From contig JACTVC010000001.1 in NCBI GenBank assembly GCA_018417955.1, forward strand, positions 1,736,001 through 1,800,000: DNA of 64,000 bases. The letters run 5' to 3'. Both the position numbers and the translations under genes were made by a program. The DNA comes from Laccaria trichodermophora (lineage: Eukaryota > Basidiomycota > Agaricomycetes > Agaricales > Hydnangiaceae). Below are positions 42,101-52,200 of this stretch, in pieces. Position 1 is the first letter of the stretch. The number at the start of each line of letters is the position of its first letter. The notes under the pieces were generated by a model. The model was given only the letters and a program-made list of their open reading frames with translations, ran no database searches and was not told where the DNA came from.

Positions 42101-43777
42101 GAAATGAATGAAGTCTGGTTGAGGACACGTAGCTCCACAAAGAAGGACGACGCACCAAAAGAACCGCTAGGCGAACATTCACAACCATCCGAAGGAAACG
42201 AGCAGACTGTGGAGGAAGATCAGATAGCCGAATACTGGGGGGCTACTAATCCCCCTCCGAACACTCACATCCATTTAGACGACACAGTCCGACAAGAATG
42301 GGTCAACGCTTATAAACGAGACCCTCACCTTTCTAGGATCTGGGAAGACCCGAAAACGCAAGTGGATCAATGGGTACCAGGTCATCGCTTCTTCAAAGAC
42401 GATCAGGGGCTGGTCTTTTTTAGAGACGCAGACTACCAACCACGGTTATGCGTCCCAGCCGATCTCCGTCAGGCTCTTTTGGAGGAAGCACATGAACTTT
42501 CTTACGAGGGCGCTCATCAGGGCCCCGAGAAGCTATGGCAGAAATTGAGCAATAAGTTTTACTGGAAAAGAATGAAAGCGGACATACTGAGATTTGTTCA
42601 AACCTGTGATACATGTCAAAAGATCAAGCCGACGAACTTCAATCGTTATGGATATCTTATACCCAACCCCATTCCAGCTCGGCCATATCAATCAATCGCT
42701 ATGGATTTCATAGTCAATCTCCCATGGTCAGACGGTTTCAATGCAATACACATTACCGTTGACAGACTTATGAAACATGGCACCTTTTCTCCAACTACTA
42801 CAGGCCTTAACGCAGAGGATTTCGGAGCCCTGTTCGTCCAGAAAATCGTATGTCGATTCGGCCTCCCAGAAAGCATAATCTGCGACTGTGATCCTAGATG
42901 GACGTCAGAGTTTTGGAAAGGGGTCGCTAAATTTCTACGCACTAAGATGGCTCTTTCTTCCTCCCACCACCCCCAACACGATGGCCAGACAGAGATCGTT
43001 AACAGATTCCTGGAAGTCATGTTGAGAGCGTTCGTGTCGTCAAACAAAGACACTTGGGCGCACTGGTTACCTCTCTTGGAATGGGCCTACAACTCGAGCG
43101 TTCATAGCTCAACGGGTTGCACGCCTAATTTCCTAATGTTCGGATTTGAGCTGCGAACTCCGATTGACTTCCTGCTACCGGGGGACCTAGGAAGGGAAGA
43201 CGTAAAGAGAACCTCTTCCGAAAAATGGTTGGCTCTTCTTCAGATGCACAGGGATAACGCTAGGAGAGCGATAGCTCACGCTCAACATCATCAAGCAAAA
43301 GCTTACAATAAGGGCCACAAACCTGTTCCCGACTTGAAAGAGGGGGATAAAGTACTTGTCAACCCCCATTCCCTAGAATGGGGAGAATCCAAAGGTGAAG
43401 GAGCAAAATTATCAGTTTGGTGGATTGGGCCATTCGAAATTGTCCAAAGGATCAACCCCAACGTCTTCAGATTGCGAATGGGGGATAATTACCCTGGTTC
43501 GCCGGTCATCAACATTCAGCATTTAAAGAAATACTATCCCGACGACACTTACCAAAACCGCACGACTCTACCCAACTCATTCATAAGGAAAACAGAATCT
43601 GAAGAGTACGAAGTGGAAAGAATAGTGGGCCATAAGAGAGTTGGCAAAAGCGCAGCCCTACGATACCTAATCAGGTGGGCAGAGTACGGCCCGCAATTTG
43701 ACACATGGGCAACGGCTCGCGACCTGAAAAATTCGGCAGAGCTTTTGGTGGAGTACTGCAGAAAACACAACCTCTAG
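36179..43777 (+). CDS. Gag-Pol polyprotein of the chromovirus
   Basis: The first ATG is at 36179 (the frame is open from 36092), giving about 2532 residues with no frameshift between Gag and Pol. In order: a low-complexity N-terminus; a Gly/Pro-rich linker (about 500-600); a Gag core (LPEWDGNHWTAIEYFW); a CCHC knuckle CRTCGSDNHWDKEC (about 863); an aspartic protease with DSCAD (about 1080), where DSG or DTG is usual; a reverse transcriptase with YIDDIVIYS (about 1607); an RNase H starting LYTDASDEALG (about 1755), with an enlarged insert before STTEREALAA; an integrase with HHCC finger (about 2100-2150), core D in AMDFIVNLP, D in CDCDPRW and E in GQTEIVNRF; and a C-terminal chromodomain (about 2475-2528, YLIRWAEYGPQFDTW). 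It drives reverse transcription and targeted integration. The ORF is intact. Confidence 0.95.
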   Translation: MSSSTKTSVKTNITPQTSTVSSSSTNWRRSPPSSATEHSSEGATSKTITPARDSPPHLPPAAGTSSRNPSSPQLPTMDEEDLAVQTFLTPSNTTPLSCLGMERGYALSPMYSLILEYNQERGGKLSTATEVSWLLLHPNLNPSDIVRKSGKELDPYTSICVKEELLVRILRTVNELQAFLDRMADLIDERTRAYCVDPEDTMTTALQGCESRSQLDMAYKILWKRLGIAQQTVMKYEAEYQGTEVPLSPVSTAPDLYSDFERIGSVDGRMRYMLGNIPHHQGHLTPQAAQAIRDGQSWDVIHPTQALTWEEPVKLQSPVPQTVSFPETQQDFEAFPSHPTPAAGKKHVDWSTFEPPWAENSSSLEQGRDDPNSSQPSFGFQTPFRTGKQFFAENSSSSNSALYFSTPGFSSDADVTIGLATPSRTNLGDNVRVASQQESTTLTVANKGFATVTNPLTSQTQTAPPTSHAVPQTTNSKSNFPANGGQPPNNDDHSNRGNSGGYYQRGNGNSGGGGGGGHPPQGGGGGGGNGPPPSGIPHNPHGPPPPGGGGSGGGGGDPSGGNPDWPAVPYGNMPASIKTELKVEQLPEWDGNHWTAIEYFWNVQQLAYLGGWLPEALGYWLWFRLKERSSVRTWFVTLPLTHQSYMRSHYLQFLKGIKDGFLGSRWQLKMNNYYNSQTFRERGHERESPTEFLVRRIVYTRMLLSVDPGGPLEVFYIMRKAPIGWGPILLLSSIKDSSELYSRVTEHEEALLEAYRVSRGGPTLSMDSIVSHLKQLGLVNDRSSQQRRVNFTENSPDVPPLAVELNQCQHVNVSSSHSPDQHVLHEAYQVLQKRQRPPPKGGYPFPKNDHVTTKMGKLPPSPCRTCGSDNHWDKECPDRDTNLERMKRTANLTEISVDSESDKAYATAYAILLNERLAGEVVDQSHLQESLTQQGFKVASLLSQAMGEGESKTGRKESNSSKSSTRTTIEEIEDEFWETYRTKPKSEKHLLEEIVFDKEAAHAHVNAEEKVEPNFRSPPKESQEDPSQASPQEPPLPDRKIKLKKRRFTPAGASAVGVSVVAVQGQVGSTRNAPINIRLDSCADVTLISQDYFEGLKDRPVCQKGIKMNLWQLTDTDSEIQGYVRIPIFMTSSEGVVIETEAEAYVVPNMTVPILLGEDYHLNYELTVAHRVDFRSTVNFAGTPYTIPARGVSRTKDFSRMRQSACLAGSFIKAKLHKRNKAKKARQRKKLGVEKHTIRAAQDYRLRPEECRRIKVEGHFEEDRTWLIEKNLLASANDSTFLVPNVLISSSDPWVPVSNPSSHPRTIRKGDVIGYLVDLQEYFDSPTTPENLAQLNKSAQALASIIAIASDNKESNKDPAKTDSPSDSTADDELIHETAESPESEQFGPKTAELPDPTLYPLHKMEEYLDVGSLPENLREKAWEMLKRRQRAFGFDGRLGHHPSKVHIRTAEGQVPIAVPMYGTSPAKRAVMDEQLDKWFELDVIEPSKSPWSAPVIIAYRNGKPRFCVDYRKLNAVTTPDEFPIPRQSEILSSLSGAQVLSSLDALSGFTQLEMSEEDVEKTAFRTHRGLFQFKRMPFGLRNGPSIFQRVMQGILAPYLWIFCLVYIDDIVIYSKTYEEHIEHLDKVLEAIEKAGITLSPVKCHLFYSSILLLGHKVSRLGLSTHLEKVRAIVELERPSKLAQLQTFLGMAVYFSAFIPYYSDRCYPLFQLLRKGAKWVWTAECETAFLSIKEALQQAPVLGHPVEGLPYRLYTDASDEALGCALQQVQPIKVEDLKGTRAYDQIKKAFDAGKPPPKLVMQLSSDLKDNPATSEWNENFSDTIVYVERVIAYWSRTFKSAEVRYSTTEREALAAKEGLIKFQPFIEGEKLALITDHAALQWAKTYENANRRLAAWGTVFSAYAPHLTIIHRPGRKHSNVDPLSRLYRAPPPHDSPGRDDSTPLEINPMHVDTTLNPSLGKVAFSAFRLVECLEEMNEVWLRTRSSTKKDDAPKEPLGEHSQPSEGNEQTVEEDQIAEYWGATNPPPNTHIHLDDTVRQEWVNAYKRDPHLSRIWEDPKTQVDQWVPGHRFFKDDQGLVFFRDADYQPRLCVPADLRQALLEEAHELSYEGAHQGPEKLWQKLSNKFYWKRMKADILRFVQTCDTCQKIKPTNFNRYGYLIPNPIPARPYQSIAMDFIVNLPWSDGFNAIHITVDRLMKHGTFSPTTTGLNAEDFGALFVQKIVCRFGLPESIICDCDPRWTSEFWKGVAKFLRTKMALSSSHHPQHDGQTEIVNRFLEVMLRAFVSSNKDTWAHWLPLLEWAYNSSVHSSTGCTPNFLMFGFELRTPIDFLLPGDLGREDVKRTSSEKWLALLQMHRDNARRAIAHAQHHQAKAYNKGHKPVPDLKEGDKVLVNPHSLEWGESKGEGAKLSVWWIGPFEIVQRINPNVFRLRMGDNYPGSPVINIQHLKKYYPDDTYQNRTTLPNSFIRKTESEEYEVERIVGHKRVGKSAALRYLIRWAEYGPQFDTWATARDLKNSAELLVEYCRKHNL

Positions 43778-43918
43778 ACAAGCCACGATTTCCACCACCT
43801 GCTCTGACTATCTATTAAACAATTCCTCTTCAAATTGTACTTCAATCTGGGCGAGTCCCAACAATCATACCTATCTCAATCGCTAATTCCCGAAAATGTC
43901 ACATGTCCTAGCTGATTG

Positions 43919-46675
43919 ATGGATCTCACAGATTATTCCTCACCTCCCGACATCCAACTTGACTCCAACCTCTAGTTTGAGTTCGCTGGGACTGTCCACG
44001 AGCGCGAACTTGAAGGGAAAAAGTATCTTGCAGCGGATCTTCCTGCTAGGTATTATTTCATGGATAACTCGATTCACCACCTCAATCCCCTCGCTATAGC
44101 ATCGGTTAGGCTGGATCATGACGTGATTTGGGTAGGGCTTAACTCAGACACCGCCCTCATCAAAGATTCGACAATCGTCTTCAAGGACCTCCCCGACCCA
44201 CGCTGGAGCATCGACGACTTCTCAGACATCGGCCAAATCATCCCCATCAACCACGTCCGCAACCCCGATTGGTACAGAGAGGACTCACAATGGGCTCCCT
44301 GGATCCCCACTTCCTTCTTACTTGCCGAGAGACCTTGGTACGACATGATGGAGTCAGCAGTTCCTGTAGAAGAACGGATCGGCGGATGGTCCATGGCCTC
44401 CCACCACCGAGAACTTTGCAATTCAGACCTTACCAAAGCACAGGAATGCGTACGCGGCATCGTCGAGGGGACTGAACACTTTCCAGTGAAAGCGAAGGTT
44501 CCAAAGTTTTACCCAGTGGACCGGCTCCAAAGACTCCACCTGTCACAGAAGCACGCTCAGATCGATGCCGCGCGAGCTAAGCGATCCATGCTCGAGGCAC
44601 TCGCGTTCATGTCTTGGTGGACAACCGTAGCCCTGGGATGGGACACGGAGCTGTCAGATGTATTAACAGAGCATGTAACGAGCTTTGTTACTACGGTGAA
44701 AGGGAGACGAGGAGTCATCTGTAATCTGGAGAGAGACTGGTCCGTTATCAATATTCCTTTATACGTTCAGAACAAGATCCCTTTTTTCTATCTTTGGGAT
44801 TTTGAAGCAAGGGCAGACTCTCGTTTCAGTCGTCTGAACCCGGCGCTGAACATGACTTACTGGGCAATACGTCAGGGCACTCAATCACGAATCCCGCGAG
44901 ACATAGACGAAGAAGATCTCAACAAAGTCATTCGCCACGCAATCAAGCTCGACGAATTCTTCCAAGACGTCTTCGAATACACTCAGCTTTACGATCCTAT
45001 CATACGTCCTTACTACGCCACTTTCGTCATCGATTTTGAAGGGTGGAGACGCAGGCCTGTTAAGAACACAGAGGAAGTGATTACTGCGCTCTCGAAGTTC
45101 TACCACTACACCATCTTAGACGAGGACGATGACAACAAGTACAAGACAGCCATCTTCTGGAGATGGCGCAAGCGTCGACCGGCCAGCGAATTTCTCCGAA
45201 GACAGTATAGACCCACCCTGCCCGGCGAAGATCACGCGAGCACCATTCGTGAACTTTATAAGTTTAGCTACGGACCTAGGGCAGGGGTACTTTACGACAT
45301 CAAAACGGGTCTCCTGGTCAAACGAGCAACGCCTCCAGCGAACACCACTTCCCTCCTTCATCGAATCAGTGGAACAGCGAAGCCAACATCATCCGCATTA
45401 CAGGACCGCTTATCAGACGGAGCCACGACATCAACACAGATGGTGGTTGACGAGGAGGGCAGTAGGCAGTCGTCCTCCGACGAAGACTCTTACATCCACT
45501 TTGAACAGGTGGAAGACACGCTCTATAGTCCGCGAGCAATCTCTAGTCCCGCAGCCTGGATCCGCCACAATGAAGAGCGCCTCAACAAAGCTCGGCAGCA
45601 GGCAAAAGACTTATGCAGCAGTAGAGGGAGCTCAGCCGACCAACAACGGAGATCACAGTCGCCCAACCGCTTATCCGACCCATACTACCTCGAACACGAG
45701 CGACAAGAAGTCATGTTCAGAAGGATGTTACGGGATGAATCCGCTAAGATAACTTACACAGCTAGTACTTGGTCTGCCCCCGGTTTCGCTTGGAACCCGG
45801 AATTCCTGGAAGTAGCCCACATTTTCCTTCCTGACACGGAGAGTGAAGTGCGCCTTCGCTACTGGGCGAATTGCTGGGATACCTTAGGCACAGTTCAACG
45901 CCTCCTTACCACTGCGATCGAACACGGTATCAGGTTCTTTCTAGCCATACCGCCTGATCGCGCCCGCCAGTTCCGACCTATCATAGTCGACAACCTCGAC
46001 CGCAGCTCCGCAGCATCGCTCTACGGCACTAGCTTCCAGGAATCAAACCTATCGCCAGCGGATAACGGTACGACATTCTGCACCGCGTATCTCGCCAGAA
46101 TGAACAATCTGCTTCGACGCCCTCATGCTCGAGCATTCATCGCAGAAGGCGGACAGCTCAGTTGGATTGCACGTCAATGGGCAGGTCCACGGCTGGTAGA
46201 GGATTTCATGTCGGGCCCCTCTATCCAAGTCACCGTCCACAACAAAGGCTTCTATGATTCAGCTTCAACGGACCCATCTTACTTGATGCATGATGCAGTC
46301 TCAGAGCAGGAGAAAGACCTTTTGCTGGGCTATTGCCCCGGAACTAACGGTTGCGCTGGCTGTTGGCTATTCCCACCAACTGATATTTTTGAAGACAGAT
46401 TCAGCCTTTGGACTGGTGAATGGAACGACGCCTTGGATCATTGCTACCGGCGATTGGCCGACGCTATTTCAAGAGGGAAAGGCAAGCTTCGAACTCGCGA
46501 GAAATGGAGGGATTGGATTCGTAGCAACGAACGCGGGCAGCGCCGCCCTAATTACTTACCAACTACCAAGGATTTCGAGGAAGTTATGGAGGGCATCGCC
46601 CAAGCAGGTCTCCACCCCACTTGGCACAAGATGTACGTCGCAGATATTGATCTACCTGAACGTCGGATGGACTAA
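43919..46675 (+). CDS. Second ORF of the chromovirus, unknown function
   Basis: From ATG 44060 the frame is open for 871 codons. The same frame extends upstream to ATG 43919 with a single TAG at 43973-43975 (CAG by C-to-T change), and the residues between (FEFAGTVHERELEGKKYLA) read like natural protein, so the original was probably 918 residues. It is Trp- and Tyr-rich with acidic stretches. It has no obvious signal peptide or transmembrane segment, so it does not look like an envelope protein. Ser-rich middle parts (about 430-560) separate two folded-looking halves; the C-terminal half contains a cysteine pair in CPGTNGCAGCW. It lies between pol and the 3' LTR on the same strand. I do not recognise a family. 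Confidence 0.75.
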
Positions 46676-46684
46676 GCGAGAAGC

Positions 46685-46701
46685 TGGAATGTGGGGGGCT
46701 C
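46685..46701 (+). promoter_or_regulatory. Polypurine tract of the chromovirus
   Basis: GGAATGTGGGGGGCTC lies directly before the 3' LTR. The outer element has a comparable GGGGGGGCTT at the same place on its own strand, which supports both as plus-strand primers. Confidence 0.6.
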
Positions 46702-47151
46702 TGTAATAGGTCAGTTCCACTACTATCTCCACGTATGACTTACTTTCCATCTACCTGCTATGTCATGACACATTTTCATACACCTTTACGCTTACTCATG
46801 TATATTACGTTACGCTTCACGCACTGTACTTATACCTCGTGTTGAACACGAGGGAATATATCTTTTCTTCCACTCCCATCGTCTTTAGTACGCTTGACCT
46901 TAAAGCCCTATCAACGGCTAGCGTCAAGCTCTGAAGAGATAGGATCTCGAGGTTAGATCGTCGTATTGCAACTTCCGGAGGAATTGTCCCTGGGAGCCGA
47001 AGCACGTGTTGCGTCGGACTGTCACGTTCTACGTCTTCGAGCAATCCTCGCGATCTAATGACTACTACGTAGGTCACCACACCATTGTTCGCCAGATCTT
47101 ACAACGGCTTCCCACTACTTGAGTGAACGTTGCGTCAAGTAGCGGTTCACA
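46702..47151 (+). repeat. 3' LTR of the chromovirus
   Basis: Near-identical to 35452-35901. Visible differences are transitions, for example TACGACTT against TATGACTT and CTAACGAC against CTAATGAC. Confidence 0.95.
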
Positions 47152-47597
47152 GGCAGTTGGTGGTCCGGGCGTTGATAGGGTAGGGAATTCCCTGGAATGG
47201 CGATCATTAGGGTTGCCAGGGTGAGAGAACTGTCAGTTTCAGGGTCCCAAACTGGGAGAGTCTTCGCACAAAGGCAGCAGGCATAGCTCGATGTGGAGGG
47301 GAGAGTCATGGACTTCCTGGTCATTCCGTGAACTTCGAAAGCAGTGAGGGAACGCGCTAACGGAGGATTTGACGAGGAAGTTGCAAGGGTGAGGGATGAT
47401 GGAGTTCGTATACTCGAGTCCTCCAATTGAGGGCTCTCGGAAGCAGCGAGTAATCGCGCTAACGAGAGCGACGAGGTCTCGGGAGTGGCTTCATCGTCCG
47501 TCATGTTTTCGTAAACCGTTGGGGTCGTAGGTAGACTAGGCACAATCGTCAGTTGACAGATTGTATCGTGAGGACTTACCAATTGGGGCTTCTCCAT
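47152..47597 (-). pseudogene. Outer LTR element ORF, N-terminal part
   Basis: The first in-frame ATG after the 5' LTR is at 47597-47595 (MEKPQLVSPHD). The frame is Ser/Leu/Thr-rich (TPETSSLSLARLLAASESP) with a CCLC motif. It reaches the GGCAG duplicate, where joining to 35446 continues it as HQLPPLKPGG. No known domain is seen; it is probably the N-terminal extension of Gag. The frame to the end at 26248 would be 1848 codons once both insertions are removed. Confidence 0.75.
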
Positions 47598-47630
47598 GCC
47601 TCTGCACTCACGGACTTCATTTTGATGAAG

Positions 47631-47648
47631 TCCGCGGTGCCCCCACCA
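47631..47648 (-). promoter_or_regulatory. Primer-binding site of the outer LTR element
   Basis: On the element strand TGGTGGGGGCACCGCGG begins one base after the LTR. Its complement ends in CCCCCACCA and fits a tRNA 3' end: acceptor TGCCCCC, discriminator A, CCA, preceded by a T-stem strand CGCGG starting with the conserved C. The donor tRNA is not identified. Confidence 0.7.
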
Positions 47649-47649
47649 T

Positions 47650-48013
47650 TGTGAAACCGGGTTGTCGTTCTTGTTCTCTTGACAAAGGTGCAAGCAAGTG
47701 AGGGTAGCGGAGAAGATGCGGGGAACATGTGAGAGTGCACGTGGGGCGGTCACGCGTATCGTGGCCATACCTCCGTGATCCAGTGACCCCGGACGAGGGA
47801 CGCTGTCACCCAGCGCGGGGCTCTGGTATCCCGGAGGGGAGGCACAAGGCAGCCTAGCTGTATACAATAGGGATGACTCGCTCCACCTATAAGTTTATGT
47901 GAAAGTTGCAAGTAAGTATATTAGTCTGCCTCGGCACAATATAACAAGAAGACAAACAATGGTAAATACAATGATCCTATGTCACACAAGATAGGTAGTA
48001 CTACGGTATCACA
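47650..48013 (-). repeat. 5' LTR of the outer LTR element
   Basis: Matches 25838-26201 at about 351 of 364 positions. It is followed by the GATGT target duplicate at 48014-48018. Confidence 0.95.
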
Positions 48014-48018
48014 GATGT

Positions 48019-48481
48019 CCACTTGTGTGCCTTCATCACCAACAATCATGACAACCTCACCCACATCAACCCAGATCAGTACATAAACTATGTTGTTGGG
48101 TCTATCGTCATCCGCAGTCACGCCATTGTCGAAAATAACACCTCGGTCACTGTGTTCAATCTGTACATCACACCTCCGACTCGCATCCCAGATCACTTGA
48201 ACGAATGGATCCAGGGTCTGAAGAAGCTCCACTATGCCTGCTTCCGCGGTACTGGGATCTCTCGCCAAGTGTTTTATTGTGATTTGTGTAAGGGCCGAGA
48301 CCATCCAGTCACCATTTGCCCCTTCATGGCAATCCCTGGCTGGCCCGCTAACCCACCCTTCACCAATGATGCTGCAGCTAATGGAGCGACTGCCAACACC
48401 CTGAATAGTACCAGGGGAGGCTTTAACGGCTGTGGGGGAAGAGGAGGAAATCGTGGCAGGCGGGGACATGGCGCCTTCTAA
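48019..48481 (+). pseudogene. LINE ORF1, C-terminal part with zinc knuckle
   Basis: Continues ORF1 from 25837. It includes the knuckle CDLCKGRDHPVTIC (CX2CX4HX4C, near 48279-48320) and a Gly/Arg-rich end (GGRGGNRGRRGHGAF), both typical RNA-binding features of Tad-type ORF1. The stop is at 48479-48481. The next 720 bp to ORF2 contain no convincing gene. Confidence 0.85.
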
Positions 48482-49202
48482 GGAGTTCATATGTTAACCA
48501 CCCCCTTGTGTAATATTAACTGGCTATTGGAACGATAACTGTACTGTCCTCACGCTGCATGATAACTGGCCAAAGGTCTGGTTTGGCCACCAGAGCAACC
48601 TGGTCTTGAGCTATGTAGTAAAACAATGCCAAGTATGCTAGTGTTCCTAAGCCCAAATATACTGACTACTGTTCTAAACGGTAGGACAGGAAAGCTGATG
48701 GGACCTGTGTGCTAAAAACACTCTTTAAAACCCTGCGGATGACTTATTTAGGTCAAGGTCGAGCCGCGCTGAGAGGCTGAAGTCAAAAAAGAAAAATACC
48801 TTGATGATTCAGACTAACAAGGTTTCTAGTATCTTTTGGCATAACTCCAACCGGTCGGATGTTCGGGCTCCTTGCAAGCAAAACTGTCCTGGCCTTAGTT
48901 CTTGGTTGAGTGCTAAGGTAACAGAGTTCAACTGCTACAACAAATTTATCATCATACACCACAATATCGGTTTCTACAGACGGTTTTACATCAGGCATCC
49001 CCCGAGCTGGAAGGGGCGCTGACCAGTCTGTCGGTCGCACCCCTAAGGAAGGCTCCCAGGATAACGGAGACAGGCTTTCTACTATGTTGGGACAGGGACG
49101 ACCGGAGTCAACTCTCCGAAGGACCAGTGGTCAAGTAAACCTGCCTCGATCCCGAGGAATTGACAATGATGCTCGTCCCAGTAGCTCCCCCCCTGGACAA
49201 AC

Positions 49203-52200
49203 ATGATGCGACAAGCATCCCCCCTCCCTGGCCAGAGACGTGCCGGAAGGGAATCTTCTAGTGCCAGTAATGCACAGCGTACGCAAAATGCAGGAGCCGT
49301 AAACAATGTTCCAAGACTGCCACAAGGAGTAGAAAGCGCAGTAATAGAGCCCCGACAAAGAGGTCGACGCACTAGGGCCACCATAAGACCTAGAGTTAGT
49401 ACAGACCAGGACACACAGGGTGCTGGCAGAATGATAGGTACAGCACAAACTAATGCAAGACAAGCCCGTAAAACAATGAGAGCCAATATAACAATTGCAA
49501 CCCTTAATATAAACGGTGGTGGTACGCTACAAACTAGAGAGAAGTGGCAACACATTGATCAGCTTCTAAGGAATAATAGAGTTGGAGTCCTCGCTGTGCA
49601 GGAGACCCACCTCCGAGAGGAGACAATTAATAGCCTCCATGAACAGTTCCACCAACGTCTGCATGTTATCAATAGCAGCGCACCCAAACAACCTAATGCA
49701 ATGGGTGTTGCAATAATATTAAATAAAAATCTGGTAGCTTGGAAAGAGGCGACAATGTACATGTTGGTGCCCGGGAGGGCCATTCTTGTCTCGGTTCCCT
49801 GGTACAAGGACTCCATTATAAATGTAATGGCTGTATACGCGCCTAACCGCGAATCGGAAAATGCGAACTTCTGGAACCTGCTGAAAGAAATGTGGCTTAC
49901 AAACAAATTTCCGAAGCCAGATGTCCTGCTCAGGGACTTTAACTGTGTCAAAGCAAACATTGATCACCTCCCATTGAGCCAAAACGCCCCAACAGCAGCG
50001 AGGGCACTAGAAGAGCTAAAGTCAGAAATAGGTTTAATGGATGGCTGGCGGCAAGAAAACCCTGATAAAATGGACTACTCATGGTCGGATAGGGCTGGAA
50101 GAAGGTCAAGGTTAGACAGAATATATGTCACAGAGGAGGTTCTTGCCTGTAGCAGGGATTGGCTCATAAAGAAAGCCGCTTTCACCACGGACCACAGCCT
50201 TGTTTCCATGAATTTCTCAAACCCAGGAGCGCCATACATCGGCAGGGGCCGCTGGACAATGCCACTCTTCCTTCTAAAGGACCGCAAAGTGATGAGTAAG
50301 ATCAATGAGCTAGGGATAGAACTCATGAGCAATATTGAGAAATGCGAGACGAGATGCACTGAGGAAAACAACCCTCAAGTTCTCCATAGTAACTTCAAAA
50401 AGGATGTCCAGGCATATGTCTGCCAATACACACAGACAGTTGCCCCGAAACTTGATAAGCTGATAAGCAGGAAAGAGAAAATGCACAAAGATGTGCTTAA
50501 CGATGTGAATATGGGCCTGACCGAGAAACAAATTACGTCTGGTATTCTGGATGAGGAAATACAAAAATTAGTGAAGCTGAGACATACCAAAGTGTGCGAC
50601 AGGACCACTGCGAGAAATCGGCTCGAGGCAGAAATGATGGGAAAGGCCTGGTGCAGGTCAGGAAAGGAGCAGAAGCTGAGAGACCTTCTCTACGCCCTCA
50701 AGATCCCCAACACCGAGCTGCCTGCATACGAAAAACGGTCTGACAGAATGGCCGAGATAGCAAGAGAATACCACAACAACCTTCAAGAGAACGACGAAAC
50801 CACGGATCAACACACGAGGAATGAAATTATAGACAACGTACTTCAATGTGTTGACATGACGATTTCCGATGATGAAAAAAGAGGGCTAGCCGAGCAGATC
50901 AGGCCAGAGGAGGTGAAAAAAGCAATAAAAGACCTACCAGATGGTAAAGCAGCAGGAACAGATGGCCTGCCCCACGAACTTTGGAAGAAACTGACTGAAC
51001 ACCATATTGACGATGAGATATGTGGCTGACCAGCTTTTGATATTGTCAAAGCGCTCACGGCCGTGTACAACGACATTGAGAAAGAGGGCATGGTCGTGGG
51101 TACAAGCTTCTCTGGAGGCTGGATGTGCCCAATATACAAAAAGAATGATCGAACTGAAATTGCAAACTACTGCCCCATCACAGTCCTAAATACGGATTAT
51201 AAGATATTCACGAGAGCCCTTATGACGAAACTCACCAGCGCTGTCCCTGAAATCATTCACAATGACCAAGCGGGCTTCATGAAAGGCAGGTGGATTGAGG
51301 ACCAGACCGAGCTGATAAGACTGATGATCAATGTGTGTGAAGTTGAGGAAGTCAACGGCGCTATAGTTTGCCTCAATCAAGAAAAAGCATATGATAAGAT
51401 CTCACACGATTTCCTCTTTAGAAGTCTTACAAAATTTGGCTTCCCAAGACACTTCATTGATACCATGCGCTCCCTTTACTATGATGCACACACAGTAGTA
51501 ATTATCAATGGCGAAACAAGCTCCCCCTTCAAAATAACCCATGGAGTCCGCCAAGGCGATCCCCTCTCCTGTTTATTATTCAATATCGCAATTGAATCTC
51601 TTGCGACAATGCTACGTCAATCAAACCTGGAAGGTCTCCGTGTTGAAGGAATAGTCGATAGGACCATCGCCACCCTCTTTGCCGATGATACTACGGTATA
51701 CCTCTCTGAGAATGACAATTTCGCCGACCTGCAGAGTATACTGCAGAAATGGTGCACTGCATCAAAAGTGAAGTTTAATGTACAAAAAACTGAAATAATA
51801 CCTGTTGGTTCCGATGCCTACAGATCTGATGTTGTAAATAAGAGAAAGCTCAATGAATTCCACCCTTCTATCCTGTCTAGTATACACATAGCCAAAGATG
51901 GAGAGCCGGTCAGAGTACTTGGCGCCTTTGTCGGGAATAAGGTAGGTCAAGTGAATGTATGGACTCCAATACTGGAGAAGTCTGATAAAGCCTTGGCTCG
52001 CTGGGAGAAAACTTGCCTGACACAGGATGGTAGAAGGCTAATCGTGGGGATGGTCATTGGGGGCTACACACAGTACTTAACTAGAGTACAAGGAATGCCG
52101 AAAGAAATAGAGAATTTGTTTACAAAGAGAATACGGGACTTCATGGCTGAGGGCAAGAGAGTCCCCATAATAGGCCTACCCATTCTACATGGCAAAATCA

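Larger units (their letters stand above)
35452..47151 (+). mobile_element. Complete Ty3/gypsy chromovirus with an extra ORF
   Basis: Two 450 bp LTRs (35452-35901 and 46702-47151, TGTAATAGG to GGTTCACA) are flanked by GGCAG at 35447-35451 and 47152-47156. The internal region holds one uninterrupted Gag-Pol ORF ending in a chromodomain, then a second large ORF of unknown function, then a G-rich tract and the 3' LTR. The LTRs differ at about five sites, all transitions, so the insertion is recent compared with its host element. At 11.7 kb it is long for a fungal Ty3 element; the second ORF accounts for most of the excess. Confidence 0.95.
25838..48013 (-). mobile_element. Ty3/gypsy-like, pol-less LTR retrotransposon (outer element)
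   Basis: LTRs at 25838-26201 and 47650-48013 (364 bp each, TGTGAAACC to GGTATCACA) are flanked by GATGT at 25833-25837 and 48014-48018. The element lies on the minus strand: primer site at 47631-47648, then one long frame with Gag, zinc knuckle and protease, a Pro-rich and basic tail, and a G-rich tract before the 3' LTR. A fold-back element (27109-31207) and a chromovirus (35452-47151) are inserted in it. Without them the internal region is about 5.6 kb and contains no reverse transcriptase, RNase H or integrase. The two LTRs differ at about 13 sites, 12 of them transitions. Confidence 0.9.

Noticed and set aside
44060..46675. Envelope gene of the chromovirus
   Set aside because: No signal peptide, transmembrane helix or furin-like site is visible in the ORF.
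48801..49022. Small ORF between LINE ORF1 and ORF2
   Set aside because: 73 codons with no motif and in a frame unrelated to its neighbours.
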